Below, piece by piece: positions 25,379 to 35,343 of a DNA stretch of 64,000 nt; positions within the stretch are counted from its first letter, which is position 1, and every line of letters begins with the position of its first letter. A model generated the notes under the pieces. It had not been told where the DNA came from. It worked only from the letters and a program-made list of their open reading frames with translations, and did no database searches. The translations under genes were made by a program, and so were the position numbers. Location: positions 1-64,000 of the forward strand of contig JAKSUC010000011.1 of assembly GCA_024413595.1 (NCBI GenBank). The letters are read 5' to 3'. This DNA comes from Bacteroidales bacterium. GTDB lineage: Bacteria > Bacteroidota > Bacteroidia > Bacteroidales > UBA3824.

Positions 25379-28243
25379 ATGAAAAAAGTAGAAAAAATGA
25401 AGAAATTCAAATCAATATTTATAACATGCTCTATGGTAGCTGCAGTTTTACCAACTACTACCATAGCCCAAACACCAGAAGAAGATTCTGTAAGCAACGA
25501 AATTGCTCCAGAAATGGTAAACATGGCCTTTGGTCAAGTTGAAGCACAAGATATTCTTGGAGGTGTTTCTTATATCAATGTTAGAGATTATAATTACAAA
25601 TACGAACGCGATTATTCATTAGAAGGAATTACTGCTATGACAAGTGGTTTTAATGGTAATGCAATTCGTGGATGTCAAAGTGTTCTTATACTTGTTGATG
25701 GAGTTCCTCGTAATGCAAACAATGTTTTGCCAAGCGAAATAGAACAAATCACTGTATTAAAAGGTCCTGAAGCATCTATTCTATATGGTAGTGCAGGTGC
25801 AGACGGAGCTATAGTTATTACAACACGTAGAGGTAAAGTGGACGGATTAGAAATTACAGCCAATGTAAAAACTGGCTTTAATGTAATGAAAAATAGTCTT
25901 CCTCAATATCTAAATTCTGCTGAATATATGGATACATACAACAAAGTTCGTATTGCAGAAGGAAATGATCCTTTATATTCAGAAGAAGATATATATTATC
26001 ATAGTACTGGCGAAAATCCATATCGTTACACAGATATCGATTATTACTCTTCTGACTATATAAAAAAATATTATAATTATACTGAAGGAACAATCGAAAT
26101 GGACGGCGGTAATGAAAAAGCTCATTTTTATGGTAATGTAGGATATTACAGAAATGGCTCATATCTTAACTTTGGAGAAGATAAAAATGCAGGCAACTCT
26201 CGTTTAAACATTAGAGGAAATGTTGATGTTGATATTACTAAAAGTATAACAGCTTTTATCAATGCAAATACAACATTCTATGATGTAAAAGGTTCAAACT
26301 CTAATTATTGGAGTGCAGCAGCAACAAATCGTCCAAATTATCCAGAAAATGCAGCTCCTCTTATTCCAATTAGTTATATAGACGAAGAAAATGATAATGC
26401 TTTAAAAATTATCAATTCTTCAAACAATATTATTGATGGAAAATATTTTTTAGGTGCTACACAATCAACAAAAACTAACACAATAGCAAATATTTATGCA
26501 GCTGGTCACCAAAAATATACAGATCGTCACTTCAATTTTGACGCAGGTGTTAATGCTAATTTAAAATCATTATTAGACGGTTTATATTTTAAAGCTACAT
26601 TTTCTGTTGATTATTCAACATCATACACTGCTTATTTTACAGAAACATATGCTTCATACGTTCCAACTTGGGGTAATATGAATGGTGAAGACAAAATTAT
26701 TTCTGTAGAAGTTATGAATAAAGATAAAAAATCAGGAAAACAAAACATTACAGGTAGTAGTAGTGACCGTACTATTGGAGCAAACGCATTGTTTGGCTAC
26801 AAAAAATCTTTTGGTTTACACAATGTAAATGCTCTATTAACAGGAAATGCTTATCAAGAAACAATTTCTGGTCAATATCACAGAGAAACAAACGTTGCAT
26901 TATCTTTCTTAGGTAGTTACAATTATGATCGTAAATATTATATAGATTTAGGATTAGCAATGCCTCATTCAACAAAACTTCCTGAAGATAATAGAAATGG
27001 ATTAAGCAAATCAGTTTCTTTGGGTTGGAATATTGCAAACGAAGATTTCTTAAAAGGTAATTCTATTATTAGTAGTCTTTCAATTTATGGTTCTGCATCT
27101 GATATTGAAGAAGCAAAACACATTTCAGACTATTATATGTATGAAGGTTCTTGGGATACAGGTTGGGGCTATGGTTGGGCCGATGGTAACGATGGACAAT
27201 ATACATATTGTACAGCAGGTGCAAACTATTCTCTAGACTATATCAGAAAGAAAACATTATCAGGTACTTTAAAAATCGGATTTTTAGAAGACATGATTAA
27301 ACTTGAAGGTTCTTACTTTACAAGTACATGGGAAGGTTTAATCACAAAAGTTTCTACAAAATATCCAAACTTCTTAAATAATGGATGGCCTTCTGTTTCA
27401 TTTGTTCCTTACGAAAACTACAACGACCAAAAACGTTGGGGATATGAAATTGGTCTTGAATTTAATAAACAAATCAATGAAGATTGGTCTGTTGGTTTAG
27501 GAGCTTATTCTACATGGTATGATACAGAATACACCAAACTAGACGAAATTCACGATTATGATTATCAATATCGCGAAGGTACTTCTATTAATAGTGCTTG
27601 GGGTTACAAATGCGCTGGCATATTCCAATCGCAAGAAGAAATTGATAACTACACCAATGCTGAAGGTAAAAATGTAGTTCAAAAATTAGGAGCAACACCT
27701 GTTCCTGGTGATTTGAAATACATAGACCAAAACAATGATGGCGTTATTGATTCACAAGACCAAGTTTATTTAGGAAGAATAGACGATCCATTTAGACTTG
27801 GTGTTAATTTAACTCTTAAATATAAAAACTTTACATTATTTGCCATAGGATATGGATATTTTGGAGGAATTTATTTTAAGAGTAATTCATATTATTGGAT
27901 GGATGGCGTTGACGCTAAATATTCAGTTATAGCTCGTGATTGTTGGACAGCAGACAATCCAAATGCTAAATATCCAAGACTTACAACAGGTTCATCAGCC
28001 AACAATTATCAAATTTCAGATTTTTGGCAATTTGATTGGAATGAATTCAATCTTTCTGTTGTTCAATTGTCTTATGAATTTCCTAAAGAAATGTTTGCAA
28101 ATTCATTTATCAAAGGCATTTCTGTTTATGGACAAGGTGCAAACTTATTCAAATTCTCAAAAGAACGCGAATATATGGAAACTTATATAGGTTCAGCTCC
28201 TGCTAGTAGATTCTTTATGGTTGGTGCTAAGTTAACTTTCTAA
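25379..28243 (+). CDS. xusC: Second SusC-like receptor XusC without N-terminal domain
   Basis: A TonB-dependent outer-membrane receptor of 954 aa. Unlike XusA it has no carboxypeptidase-like domain and no obvious TonB box: after the signal peptide (ending TTTIAQ) come about 35 residues, then QDILGGVSYINVRDY and the plug (SVLILVDGVPRNANN, ILYGSAGADGAIVITTRRG). This form matches the second SusC of xylan loci such as XusC. The barrel ends in KLTF. Two starts are possible, ATG 25379 and ATG 25397; the second gives a more compact signal peptide. How it couples to TonB is unclear. Confidence 0.88.
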   Translation: MKKVEKMKKFKSIFITCSMVAAVLPTTTIAQTPEEDSVSNEIAPEMVNMAFGQVEAQDILGGVSYINVRDYNYKYERDYSLEGITAMTSGFNGNAIRGCQSVLILVDGVPRNANNVLPSEIEQITVLKGPEASILYGSAGADGAIVITTRRGKVDGLEITANVKTGFNVMKNSLPQYLNSAEYMDTYNKVRIAEGNDPLYSEEDIYYHSTGENPYRYTDIDYYSSDYIKKYYNYTEGTIEMDGGNEKAHFYGNVGYYRNGSYLNFGEDKNAGNSRLNIRGNVDVDITKSITAFINANTTFYDVKGSNSNYWSAAATNRPNYPENAAPLIPISYIDEENDNALKIINSSNNIIDGKYFLGATQSTKTNTIANIYAAGHQKYTDRHFNFDAGVNANLKSLLDGLYFKATFSVDYSTSYTAYFTETYASYVPTWGNMNGEDKIISVEVMNKDKKSGKQNITGSSSDRTIGANALFGYKKSFGLHNVNALLTGNAYQETISGQYHRETNVALSFLGSYNYDRKYYIDLGLAMPHSTKLPEDNRNGLSKSVSLGWNIANEDFLKGNSIISSLSIYGSASDIEEAKHISDYYMYEGSWDTGWGYGWADGNDGQYTYCTAGANYSLDYIRKKTLSGTLKIGFLEDMIKLEGSYFTSTWEGLITKVSTKYPNFLNNGWPSVSFVPYENYNDQKRWGYEIGLEFNKQINEDWSVGLGAYSTWYDTEYTKLDEIHDYDYQYREGTSINSAWGYKCAGIFQSQEEIDNYTNAEGKNVVQKLGATPVPGDLKYIDQNNDGVIDSQDQVYLGRIDDPFRLGVNLTLKYKNFTLFAIGYGYFGGIYFKSNSYYWMDGVDAKYSVIARDCWTADNPNAKYPRLTTGSSANNYQISDFWQFDWNEFNLSVVQLSYEFPKEMFANSFIKGISVYGQGANLFKFSKEREYMETYIGSAPASRFFMVGAKLTF

Positions 28244-28256
28244 TTATTTAAAGATT

Positions 28257-30056
28257 ATGAATAATAAATTTTTAAAATACGCTTTTATACTTGTAGCTGG
28301 ATGTTCAATAACATTTACTGCATGCGATGATGTTTTCGAACCTATCATTGAAAACAACAAAGGTATGGATATGGTTGTTGAAAATGGAGACTATATCGGT
28401 GGCGTTCTTGGTTATGCGTATGCAACTTTACCATACAATTCTAAAAGTGATTGGGATGTTGCTACCGACGATGCTACAACAAATGATGCTAATAGTGCTT
28501 ATGTAGCAATGTCCACTTCTTGGAGTGCTCAAAACTCACCTATCAATCAATGGCAAACACGTCTTTGTACTATCAACAATTTGAATATTTATGTTGCCAA
28601 CAACGACGGTGTTGAATGGTCTTCTGATGAAATAGCTAACCAACTTTACACAATTCGTGGTAGAGGTGAAGCTTATGCTTTACGTGCATTAAATATGTAT
28701 TATTTGTTAATGCTTCATGGAGGAAAAAGTTCGGATGGGCAATTTTTAGGATTTCCATTGTTTACTGAACCATTCCCTGATGGTTTTGATTACAATATGC
28801 CTCGTGCAACCATTCAAGAATGTGTAAATCAAATTTATGCTGATCTTGATGCTGCAATTAGCATTCTTCCTGAACAATATACTGATATTGACAACGATAG
28901 TCAAGTTCCTGAACAATACAAAGCATTAGGAGCTTCTGCAAGTCAATACAATAGAGTTTTTGGTGCACACTTAAAAGGACGTGTTGATCGTACTATTGCA
29001 GAAGCAATAAAATCTCAAGTAGCCTTATTAATGGCTAGTCCTGCATTTGAAGGAGCAACAAGCATCAATTATGATGAAGCTGCCAAACTAGCTGGTAACG
29101 TTTTAGCTAAAATTGGTGGTATTAATGGTTTAGATCCTAAAGGAAACACTTGGTTTTGTAACGAAGAAATCGATGGTCTTGGTGGAGGTGTTAACCCTAA
29201 AGAAATTCTTTGGCGTGGCAATCTTGACCGTAGCGATGCAGATTATGCTTTAGGTAGCGACCAAGAAGTTAACAACTTCCCTCCTACTCTTAACGGAAAA
29301 GGAAGAATTAACCCTTCTCAAAACCTTGTTGACGCATTTCCTATGGAAAATGGATTTCCAATCACATCTTCAAATTCAAATTACAATCCTCAAAATCCAT
29401 ACGAAGGACGTGACCCTCGTTTAGCTAAATACATTGTTTATGATGGTGCTAAACTAAGCAATAAAGCAATAGAAACTGGTTCTTATTCAGGAACTACCGA
29501 TGGCCTTAGAAAATCAGATAATGCTACTATCACAGGTTATTATTTAAGAAAACTTCTTCGTGAAGATGTTATTATTTCTAACTCTGGTGATAAAACCACA
29601 CGTCCTCACTATCATGCACGTATACGTTACACTGAAATCTTCTTAAATTATGCAGAAGCAGCCAACGAAGCTTGGGGACCTAATGCAGATGGAGGTTTCG
29701 GGTTCTCTGCTTTTGACGTTGTAAAAGCTATTCGCCAACGTGCTGGTATCTCTGGTGGTGATGGTTACTTAATGCAATGTACTTCTAAAGAACAATTAAG
29801 AGAACTTATCAGAAACGAACGTCGTATTGAACTTTGTTTCGAAAATAAACGTTTCTGGGATTTACGTCGTTGGAATCTAACTGAAAAAATGAACGAAACT
29901 GTAAAAGGTATTAACATCACAAATGACGGCACTCAAAAAGTATACACTATTATTGATGTTGCAAATCGTTCTTATCAGCCATATATGATATATGGTCCTA
30001 TTCCAAATGATGAAATCACAAAATGGTCTAATTTAGTACAAAATCAAGGCTGGTAA
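28257..30056 (+). CDS. xusD: SusD-like lipoprotein XusD
   Basis: A lipoprotein signal (FTACDDVFEPII) precedes a 599-aa SusD/RagB protein. Family features include GRGEAYALRALNMYYLLMLHGG, RYTEIFLNYAEAANEAWGP, VVKAIRQRAGI and LIRNERRIELCFENKRFWDLRRWNL. It is the cap of XusC, encoded 13 bases before it, and should bind xylan or substituted xylo-oligosaccharides at the surface. Compared with the first SusCD pair, synonymous codons shift towards T-ending ones. Confidence 0.92.
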   Translation: MNNKFLKYAFILVAGCSITFTACDDVFEPIIENNKGMDMVVENGDYIGGVLGYAYATLPYNSKSDWDVATDDATTNDANSAYVAMSTSWSAQNSPINQWQTRLCTINNLNIYVANNDGVEWSSDEIANQLYTIRGRGEAYALRALNMYYLLMLHGGKSSDGQFLGFPLFTEPFPDGFDYNMPRATIQECVNQIYADLDAAISILPEQYTDIDNDSQVPEQYKALGASASQYNRVFGAHLKGRVDRTIAEAIKSQVALLMASPAFEGATSINYDEAAKLAGNVLAKIGGINGLDPKGNTWFCNEEIDGLGGGVNPKEILWRGNLDRSDADYALGSDQEVNNFPPTLNGKGRINPSQNLVDAFPMENGFPITSSNSNYNPQNPYEGRDPRLAKYIVYDGAKLSNKAIETGSYSGTTDGLRKSDNATITGYYLRKLLREDVIISNSGDKTTRPHYHARIRYTEIFLNYAEAANEAWGPNADGGFGFSAFDVVKAIRQRAGISGGDGYLMQCTSKEQLRELIRNERRIELCFENKRFWDLRRWNLTEKMNETVKGINITNDGTQKVYTIIDVANRSYQPYMIYGPIPNDEITKWSNLVQNQGW

Positions 30057-30087
30057 TAATATTATTAATTTGAAAAATTCACTTAAA

Positions 30088-31110
30088 ATGAAGATAAATA
30101 AATTATTATGTGGAATGTCGGCTATGGCTTTATTAGCTTTGCCGTCTTGTGAAAATGGCGATAGAGATTTTCCTGATTTTGATGGAGGTGCAACTGTATA
30201 TTTTGCATATCAATATCCCGTTCGTACTATTGTTTTAGGAAATGATACATACGATACTAAAGCTGACAATGAACATCGCTTTGCAATTTACTCTGTTTCT
30301 GGAGGCACATACGATGGAGTTACTGCTAGCGTTGGTTTCGGTATCGAAGAATCTCTTTGCAACAATCTCTATTTTGATCAAGATAAAAATGAACCTGTTA
30401 AAGCAATGCCACAATCTTATTATTCTTTAGGTTCTGAAGTTCTTCAGTATAACAAACAACAAAACACTTATGTTGATGTTCAATTATCTGACGAGTTTTT
30501 TGCAGATCCTAATAGTTTAAAAAATACATACGTTATTCCTCTTAGAATGACAAGTGCATCTGGCAATGTTTCTATTTTAGAAGGTTCTTCAATGGTTGAA
30601 AGTCCTGTTTGGCAAAATGCTAATGATTGGAATACGCTTCCAAAAAACTACGTTTTATATTGTGTTAAATTTATCAATAAATATCATGCTAATTATCTTC
30701 GTCGTGGTGTTGATAATATCACATATAATGGAAACACAGATACAAAAATTCGTCACAATGGTGTTGAAAAAGATGAAGTTTGTTCAACAAAATCATTATC
30801 TTTAAATTCTGTTGAATATCCTGTATCTACTTTATTAGCAGATGGAACCTCTGTCACCTGTAATCTTGTTCTTGATTTCGATGCAAATGGAAATTGTACA
30901 ATAAAAGGCGATGGAAAATACGAAGCTTCTGGTTCTGGTAAATATTGTGAAAATTCTGAAATCAAAGCTTGGGGTAATAAAGATAGAGATGGATTATATC
31001 TTGATTACACTATTGATTTTGGCGAACGTCAAATCTCTACTAAAGATACTCTTGTATGGCAAAGTCGTGGAGTATCTATGGAAACTTTCAGCCCTTATTA
31101 TATTCAATAG
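30088..31110 (+). CDS. xusE: DUF1735/DUF5627 surface lipoprotein XusE
   Basis: A lipoprotein signal (LPSCENGDRDFPDF) is followed by a DUF1735-type beta-sandwich (about 35-165, with YVIPLRMTSASGNVSILEG) and a DUF5627-type C-terminal domain (about 190-338, with NYLRRGVD and DRDGLYLDYTIDF). Its position between SusD and the GH10 gene is the one held by the unknown-function gene xusE in known xylan operons; related proteins bind xylan. I prefer ATG 30088 (MKINKLLCGM) to the TTG at 30070. An 8-base gap or less separates it from xyn10, counting from its stop to the alternative TTG. Confidence 0.87.
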   Translation: MKINKLLCGMSAMALLALPSCENGDRDFPDFDGGATVYFAYQYPVRTIVLGNDTYDTKADNEHRFAIYSVSGGTYDGVTASVGFGIEESLCNNLYFDQDKNEPVKAMPQSYYSLGSEVLQYNKQQNTYVDVQLSDEFFADPNSLKNTYVIPLRMTSASGNVSILEGSSMVESPVWQNANDWNTLPKNYVLYCVKFINKYHANYLRRGVDNITYNGNTDTKIRHNGVEKDEVCSTKSLSLNSVEYPVSTLLADGTSVTCNLVLDFDANGNCTIKGDGKYEASGSGKYCENSEIKAWGNKDRDGLYLDYTIDFGERQISTKDTLVWQSRGVSMETFSPYYIQ

Positions 31111-31126
31111 TTAAAATTTGATTACT

Positions 31127-33385
31127 ATGAAAAACATATATAAATTTTTATCTTTAGCTACTATTTTAACTTCGTTTTCGGCTTGTATTGACGATCCATA
31201 CGAAGAATATTCGGTAGAAAAACCTCAAAGTATTTCAGAATACGAATATCTTAAAGAATATGATGTTCTTAAAAATTATCTACCAAACGATAATTTCAAA
31301 TTAGCTTCTGGAGTTTCTGCTACAGATTTTGTTAATGGTGGAACATGCTATGTGTTAGCAAAAACTAATTTTAACGAAGTTGTTGCTGGTAACGAAATGA
31401 AATATGGTTCTTGCGTTGCCGACAATGGTACAATGAACTTTGTTACTGTTTCTGATTTTGTAAATTTAGCTAAAGAAGCAAATCTTTCTGTATTTGGTCA
31501 TACTCTCTGTTGGCACGCTCAACAAGGTCAATATCCTAAAACTAGTGTTCTTGGTCACATAACAGAAAGAAAACTCGTTGATAGAGACGTTACTGATGCC
31601 GACAATACAAATCCTGTTTGTACATGGAATGGAGGACAAGGTGAATTTACTTCTACTGCAGAAGGTCTTCACGTTGTTTCTCATAAAACCGCAAATTTTT
31701 GGGATGTTCAATTTTGGAATAGTGTAGGTGCTAAAGACCTTAATCCTGATTTTACATACACAATTAAAGTTACTATTGATTCTAAATCTTATCAAAACAA
31801 GATGAACTTTAAACTTGGAGATTGGGGAGGTGGAATTGAAACTCAACTTGATGTTATTCTTGGTACAAAAACTTATGAATTTCAAGGTTCTCCTGCATCA
31901 AAAATTGGAAATGCAGACCTTATGCTTCAATCTGGATTTGACGAAGGCGAATACATTGTTAAAGAAATCAAAGTTACACACCACGAAAATTTTTGGGAAG
32001 GTGGTACTAAAGTTGTTGAAAATCCTTACAAAAAAGAATTAATCACAAACGTTGATAGTGAAGGAGAAAACACAAACTTTTTTGCTAACGATAAAGTTTC
32101 TGGTATATCTACTGGTAAAGCAGATGTATTTAATGATCCTACTCAAGGTAAATGTTTTGTTGTTCACAATAAAGACGTTGCAACATGGAGTTGGGATGCT
32201 CAATTCTTTATCAATGTTGATCACAAATTTACAACAGGAGAAAAGGCAACTCTTAAAATGAAGATTAAAGCCGACACTGAAATGGACGCTGATGGTTGTC
32301 AAGCTCACGTTGGACCAGGTAACTATAAACACTGGGCTTTCTTTGATTCTCCTCATTTCACTACTGAATGGAAAGACTACTCTTCTACTATTACAATCAC
32401 TGCTGATCAAAATGAAGTTACTTGTGTTGCTTTCAATCTATCAAAAGGTGCTCCTAACGTAGATGATAACACAACAGGACCTGTTACACCAAACAACTAT
32501 TATTTTGACGACATTCAAATTATTGTTGAAGGCGTAACAAAAGAAACCGTTGAAGATCGTATTCCTCAAACAGAAAAAGAATTATACGATACTACATATC
32601 GTGCTCTTGAAAAATTCATTTCTGGTATAATGACTGCTTCAAACGGATATGTTAAAGCTTGGGACGTTGTTAACGAACCTCTTTCGGGTGAAGATAAAGA
32701 TGGTGATGGTAAATACGACCTTCAATCTTCTAAAAACGTGAGCGAAGATGATGCTAAAGCCAACTTCTATTGGAGTGATTATCTTGGCGACACATACGTT
32801 CGCGATGCAGTTGCTTTAGCTCGTAAATATGGTAGTGCTACTGGTGCTGACAATCTACAACTTTTTGTTAATGATTACAATCTTGAATCTACTTGGGATA
32901 ATAATCAAAAACTTAAAGACCTTATTAAATGGATTGAATATTGGGAATCTGACGGAGTTACAAAAATTGATGGTATTGGATCTCAAATGCACATCAGTTA
33001 CTACTCTGATCCTGAAAGCCAAAAGTCGCAAGAAGACCACATTGTTGAAATGTTAAATTTAATGGCTGCTTCTGGTAAATTATGTCGTATATCTGAACTT
33101 GATATGGGATATGTTGACGGTAAACAATTTGCTGGACAAACTATTAAAACTACAGAAATGACTTTAGAAATGCACAAACAAATGGCTGAATTTTACAAAT
33201 TTATTGTAAAAAAATATCTTGAAATCATTCCTGCAAGTCAACAATATGGTATTTGTCAATGGTGTCCTACAGATAGTCCTGCAAACTCTGGTTGGAGAGC
33301 TGGAGAACCTACTGGTTTATGGAACGAACAATACAATCGTAAACCTCAATACGCTGGTTTCGCTGAAGGTTTACAAAACAAATAA
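31127..33385 (+). CDS. xyn10: GH10 endo-xylanase with two CBM-like inserts
   Basis: A lipoprotein (FSACIDDPYEEY) endo-1,4-beta-xylanase of family GH10. The catalytic barrel begins at about residue 40 (YDVLKNYLPNDNFKLASGV) and includes SVFGHTLCWHAQQ. It is then interrupted by two carbohydrate-binding-like beta-sandwiches (about 164-290 and 300-465, CBM4/22 type), and resumes at about 489. The acid/base glutamate is in WDVVNEP (about 515) and the nucleophile in ISELDMG (about 656). A CBM-split catalytic domain is the mark of xylan-locus GH10 enzymes such as Xyn10C of Prevotella bryantii. ATG 31127 is used; a TTG at 31118 is in frame. It is the last gene of the operon and is followed by two terminators. 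Confidence 0.94.
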   Translation: MKNIYKFLSLATILTSFSACIDDPYEEYSVEKPQSISEYEYLKEYDVLKNYLPNDNFKLASGVSATDFVNGGTCYVLAKTNFNEVVAGNEMKYGSCVADNGTMNFVTVSDFVNLAKEANLSVFGHTLCWHAQQGQYPKTSVLGHITERKLVDRDVTDADNTNPVCTWNGGQGEFTSTAEGLHVVSHKTANFWDVQFWNSVGAKDLNPDFTYTIKVTIDSKSYQNKMNFKLGDWGGGIETQLDVILGTKTYEFQGSPASKIGNADLMLQSGFDEGEYIVKEIKVTHHENFWEGGTKVVENPYKKELITNVDSEGENTNFFANDKVSGISTGKADVFNDPTQGKCFVVHNKDVATWSWDAQFFINVDHKFTTGEKATLKMKIKADTEMDADGCQAHVGPGNYKHWAFFDSPHFTTEWKDYSSTITITADQNEVTCVAFNLSKGAPNVDDNTTGPVTPNNYYFDDIQIIVEGVTKETVEDRIPQTEKELYDTTYRALEKFISGIMTASNGYVKAWDVVNEPLSGEDKDGDGKYDLQSSKNVSEDDAKANFYWSDYLGDTYVRDAVALARKYGSATGADNLQLFVNDYNLESTWDNNQKLKDLIKWIEYWESDGVTKIDGIGSQMHISYYSDPESQKSQEDHIVEMLNLMAASGKLCRISELDMGYVDGKQFAGQTIKTTEMTLEMHKQMAEFYKFIVKKYLEIIPASQQYGICQWCPTDSPANSGWRAGEPTGLWNEQYNRKPQYAGFAEGLQNK

Positions 33386-33402
33386 TTAATTTTACTTTTT
33401 TA

Positions 33403-33437
33403 TCCGATTGAACATATTTTGTTCAATCGGACTTTTT
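33403..33437 (+). terminator. First terminator after xyn10
   Basis: Perfect arms TCCGATTGAACA and TGTTCAATCGGA with a short loop, then five T. Confidence 0.9.
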
Positions 33438-33507
33438 ACTCAACTATTAAGTATTTAAATTGATATATTTTTAAACTTTTATCAACCTGTTTTTTTTAGA
33501 AACAATC

Positions 33508-33546
33508 ATAAAGGCTTTACATAAATATTTGTAAAGCCTTTTTTAT
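33508..33546. terminator. Second, palindromic terminator (GGCTTTAC family)
   Basis: Arms AAAGGCTTTACA and TGTAAAGCCTTT form a near-perfect palindrome with A and T runs on both sides. The same arms recur at 59468-59507, and a variant at 55481-55511. Confidence 0.85.
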
Positions 33547-33596
33547 ACATAATAAGCAAATTGAATATTAAAAACTAGATATAATAATAATTTTTG

Positions 33597-33604
33597 TAAC
33601 TTTG
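33597..33604 (+). promoter_or_regulatory. -7 box of ilvB
   Basis: TAACTTTG followed by CA matches TAnnTTTG. It lies 30 bases before ATG 33634, so the leader is too short for a classic attenuator. Confidence 0.65.
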
Positions 33605-33633
33605 CACACAATTGAAAAATAGATATTTATTTC

Positions 33634-35331
33634 ATGAAATATACTAATATAACAGGTGCAGAAGCAATAACTCTTGCTTTAATAGAAGAAAATATACAAG
33701 TAATATTTGGTTATCCCGGAGGAGCCAATCTTCCAATTTATGATTCATTTTATAATCACGAAGATAAAATTTCACATATATTAGTACGTCACGAACAAGG
33801 TGCAGTTCATGCTGCTGAAGGTTATGCCGAAGCATCTGGACATGTAGGAGTTTGTATGGCAACTTCTGGTCCTGGAGCAACAAATTTTTTAACTGGAATT
33901 GCTGACGCAATGCTTGATAGCGTTCCAATTGTTTGTATCACTGGACAAGTTAATTCTAACGAATTAGGTTATGATGCTTTTCAAGAAACTGATGTTGTTG
34001 GTTTTTCGATGCCTGTTACAAAATGGAATTATCAAATAACCAACGCCGACGAAATAGCAGAAAACATTGCTAAAGCATTTTATATTGCACGTAGTGGACG
34101 TCCAGGACCTGTTTTATTAGATATAACAAAAAATGCACAAACTTCTATCATTAAAGAATTTGAGTATAAAAAATGTACCAAAATTGACAGTTATCATCCT
34201 AAATGGAAACCTCGTTTAGACAAAATAGAAGGCGCAGTAAACTTACTTAACAATGCAAAACGCCCATTTATGGTGGTTGGGCATGGTGTTTTACAATCAA
34301 AATGTCGTGAAGAAATTAGATATATAGCCGAAACACTTTCAATGCCAGTTGGTTGTACATTAAAAGGATTAACCGCATTTGCCTCTGATCATCCACTTTT
34401 TGCAGGAATGGTTGGTTTACACGGAAACTATGCAGCAAATATGTTAACAAACGAATGTGACGTTTTATTGGCTGTAGGAATGCGTTTTGCCGATAGAGTT
34501 ACAGGTAACGTAAAAAAATATGCAAAAAAAGCCAGAATTATTCATATTGATATAGATTCATCTGAAATTAATAAAGTTATACAATCACGAATACCTATAA
34601 ATTCAGATGCAAAATCAGCATTAAAACTCATCAACGAAAAAATATTGCCCAAAAATAATCCAGAATGGCTAAACTTGATGGAAACTTATAAACAAAAAGA
34701 ATATGAAAAAGTTATCAAACAAGATTTAGATCAACATTCCAAAGAATTAAGAATGGGACGAGTGGTTGACGCCGTTTCAAAACGTTTACCAATGGGGGCA
34801 GTTTGCGTTACCGACGTTGGACAAAATCAAATGGCTGCTGCTAGATATTTTCGACATACAATTTCAGATTGTTTAATAACAAGTGGAGGACTTGGAACTA
34901 TGGGTTTTGCATTGCCAGCTGCAATTGGTGCTGCTCAAGCTATCAAAGGTTGCAATATTATTACTTTTATGGGCGACGGTGGATTCCAAATGACTATCGA
35001 AGAGCTTGGAACAATTATGCAATATCATCTTCCAATCAAAATTATTTTATTAAACAATAATTATTTAGGTATGATTCGTCAATTACAAGAATTATATTAT
35101 AAAGATCATGACTATTTTGAAGGTTTAATAAACCCTGATTTTGTGATGATTGCAAAAGCGTATCATATTCCTGCAAAAAAAGTTACAACTCAAGAAGATT
35201 TAAATCTTGCAATAGAAGAAATGTTAACAACTCCAGGACCATTTTTTATAGAAGCTCAAGTTGAAAAAAAAGCAAATATATATCCTGTTATTCCAGCAGG
35301 TTGTGGCGTTGGTGAACAAAAACTTGAATAA
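33634..35331 (+). CDS. ilvB: Acetolactate synthase large subunit
   Basis: Catalyses the first common step of valine, leucine and isoleucine synthesis from pyruvate, using thiamine diphosphate, FAD and magnesium. Visible motifs are GYPGGANLPIYD, the cofactor-activating glutamate in RHEQGAVHAAEGYAEASG, ATSGPGATNFLTGIADA, and the thiamine diphosphate/Mg motif GDGGFQMTIEELGTIMQY...NNNYLGM. Its length of 565 aa is normal. The small subunit follows 12 bases later. In many Bacteroidota ilvD precedes it and ilvC follows; here neither is adjacent, and ilvC is at 49815. Confidence 0.95.
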   Translation: MKYTNITGAEAITLALIEENIQVIFGYPGGANLPIYDSFYNHEDKISHILVRHEQGAVHAAEGYAEASGHVGVCMATSGPGATNFLTGIADAMLDSVPIVCITGQVNSNELGYDAFQETDVVGFSMPVTKWNYQITNADEIAENIAKAFYIARSGRPGPVLLDITKNAQTSIIKEFEYKKCTKIDSYHPKWKPRLDKIEGAVNLLNNAKRPFMVVGHGVLQSKCREEIRYIAETLSMPVGCTLKGLTAFASDHPLFAGMVGLHGNYAANMLTNECDVLLAVGMRFADRVTGNVKKYAKKARIIHIDIDSSEINKVIQSRIPINSDAKSALKLINEKILPKNNPEWLNLMETYKQKEYEKVIKQDLDQHSKELRMGRVVDAVSKRLPMGAVCVTDVGQNQMAAARYFRHTISDCLITSGGLGTMGFALPAAIGAAQAIKGCNIITFMGDGGFQMTIEELGTIMQYHLPIKIILLNNNYLGMIRQLQELYYKDHDYFEGLINPDFVMIAKAYHIPAKKVTTQEDLNLAIEEMLTTPGPFFIEAQVEKKANIYPVIPAGCGVGEQKLE

Positions 35332-35343
35332 ATTTTAAAAATT

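Noticed and set aside
33386-33633. Attenuator with leader peptide for ilvB
   Set aside because: The hairpins lie upstream of the ilvB -7 box, and the leader is only about 25 bases.
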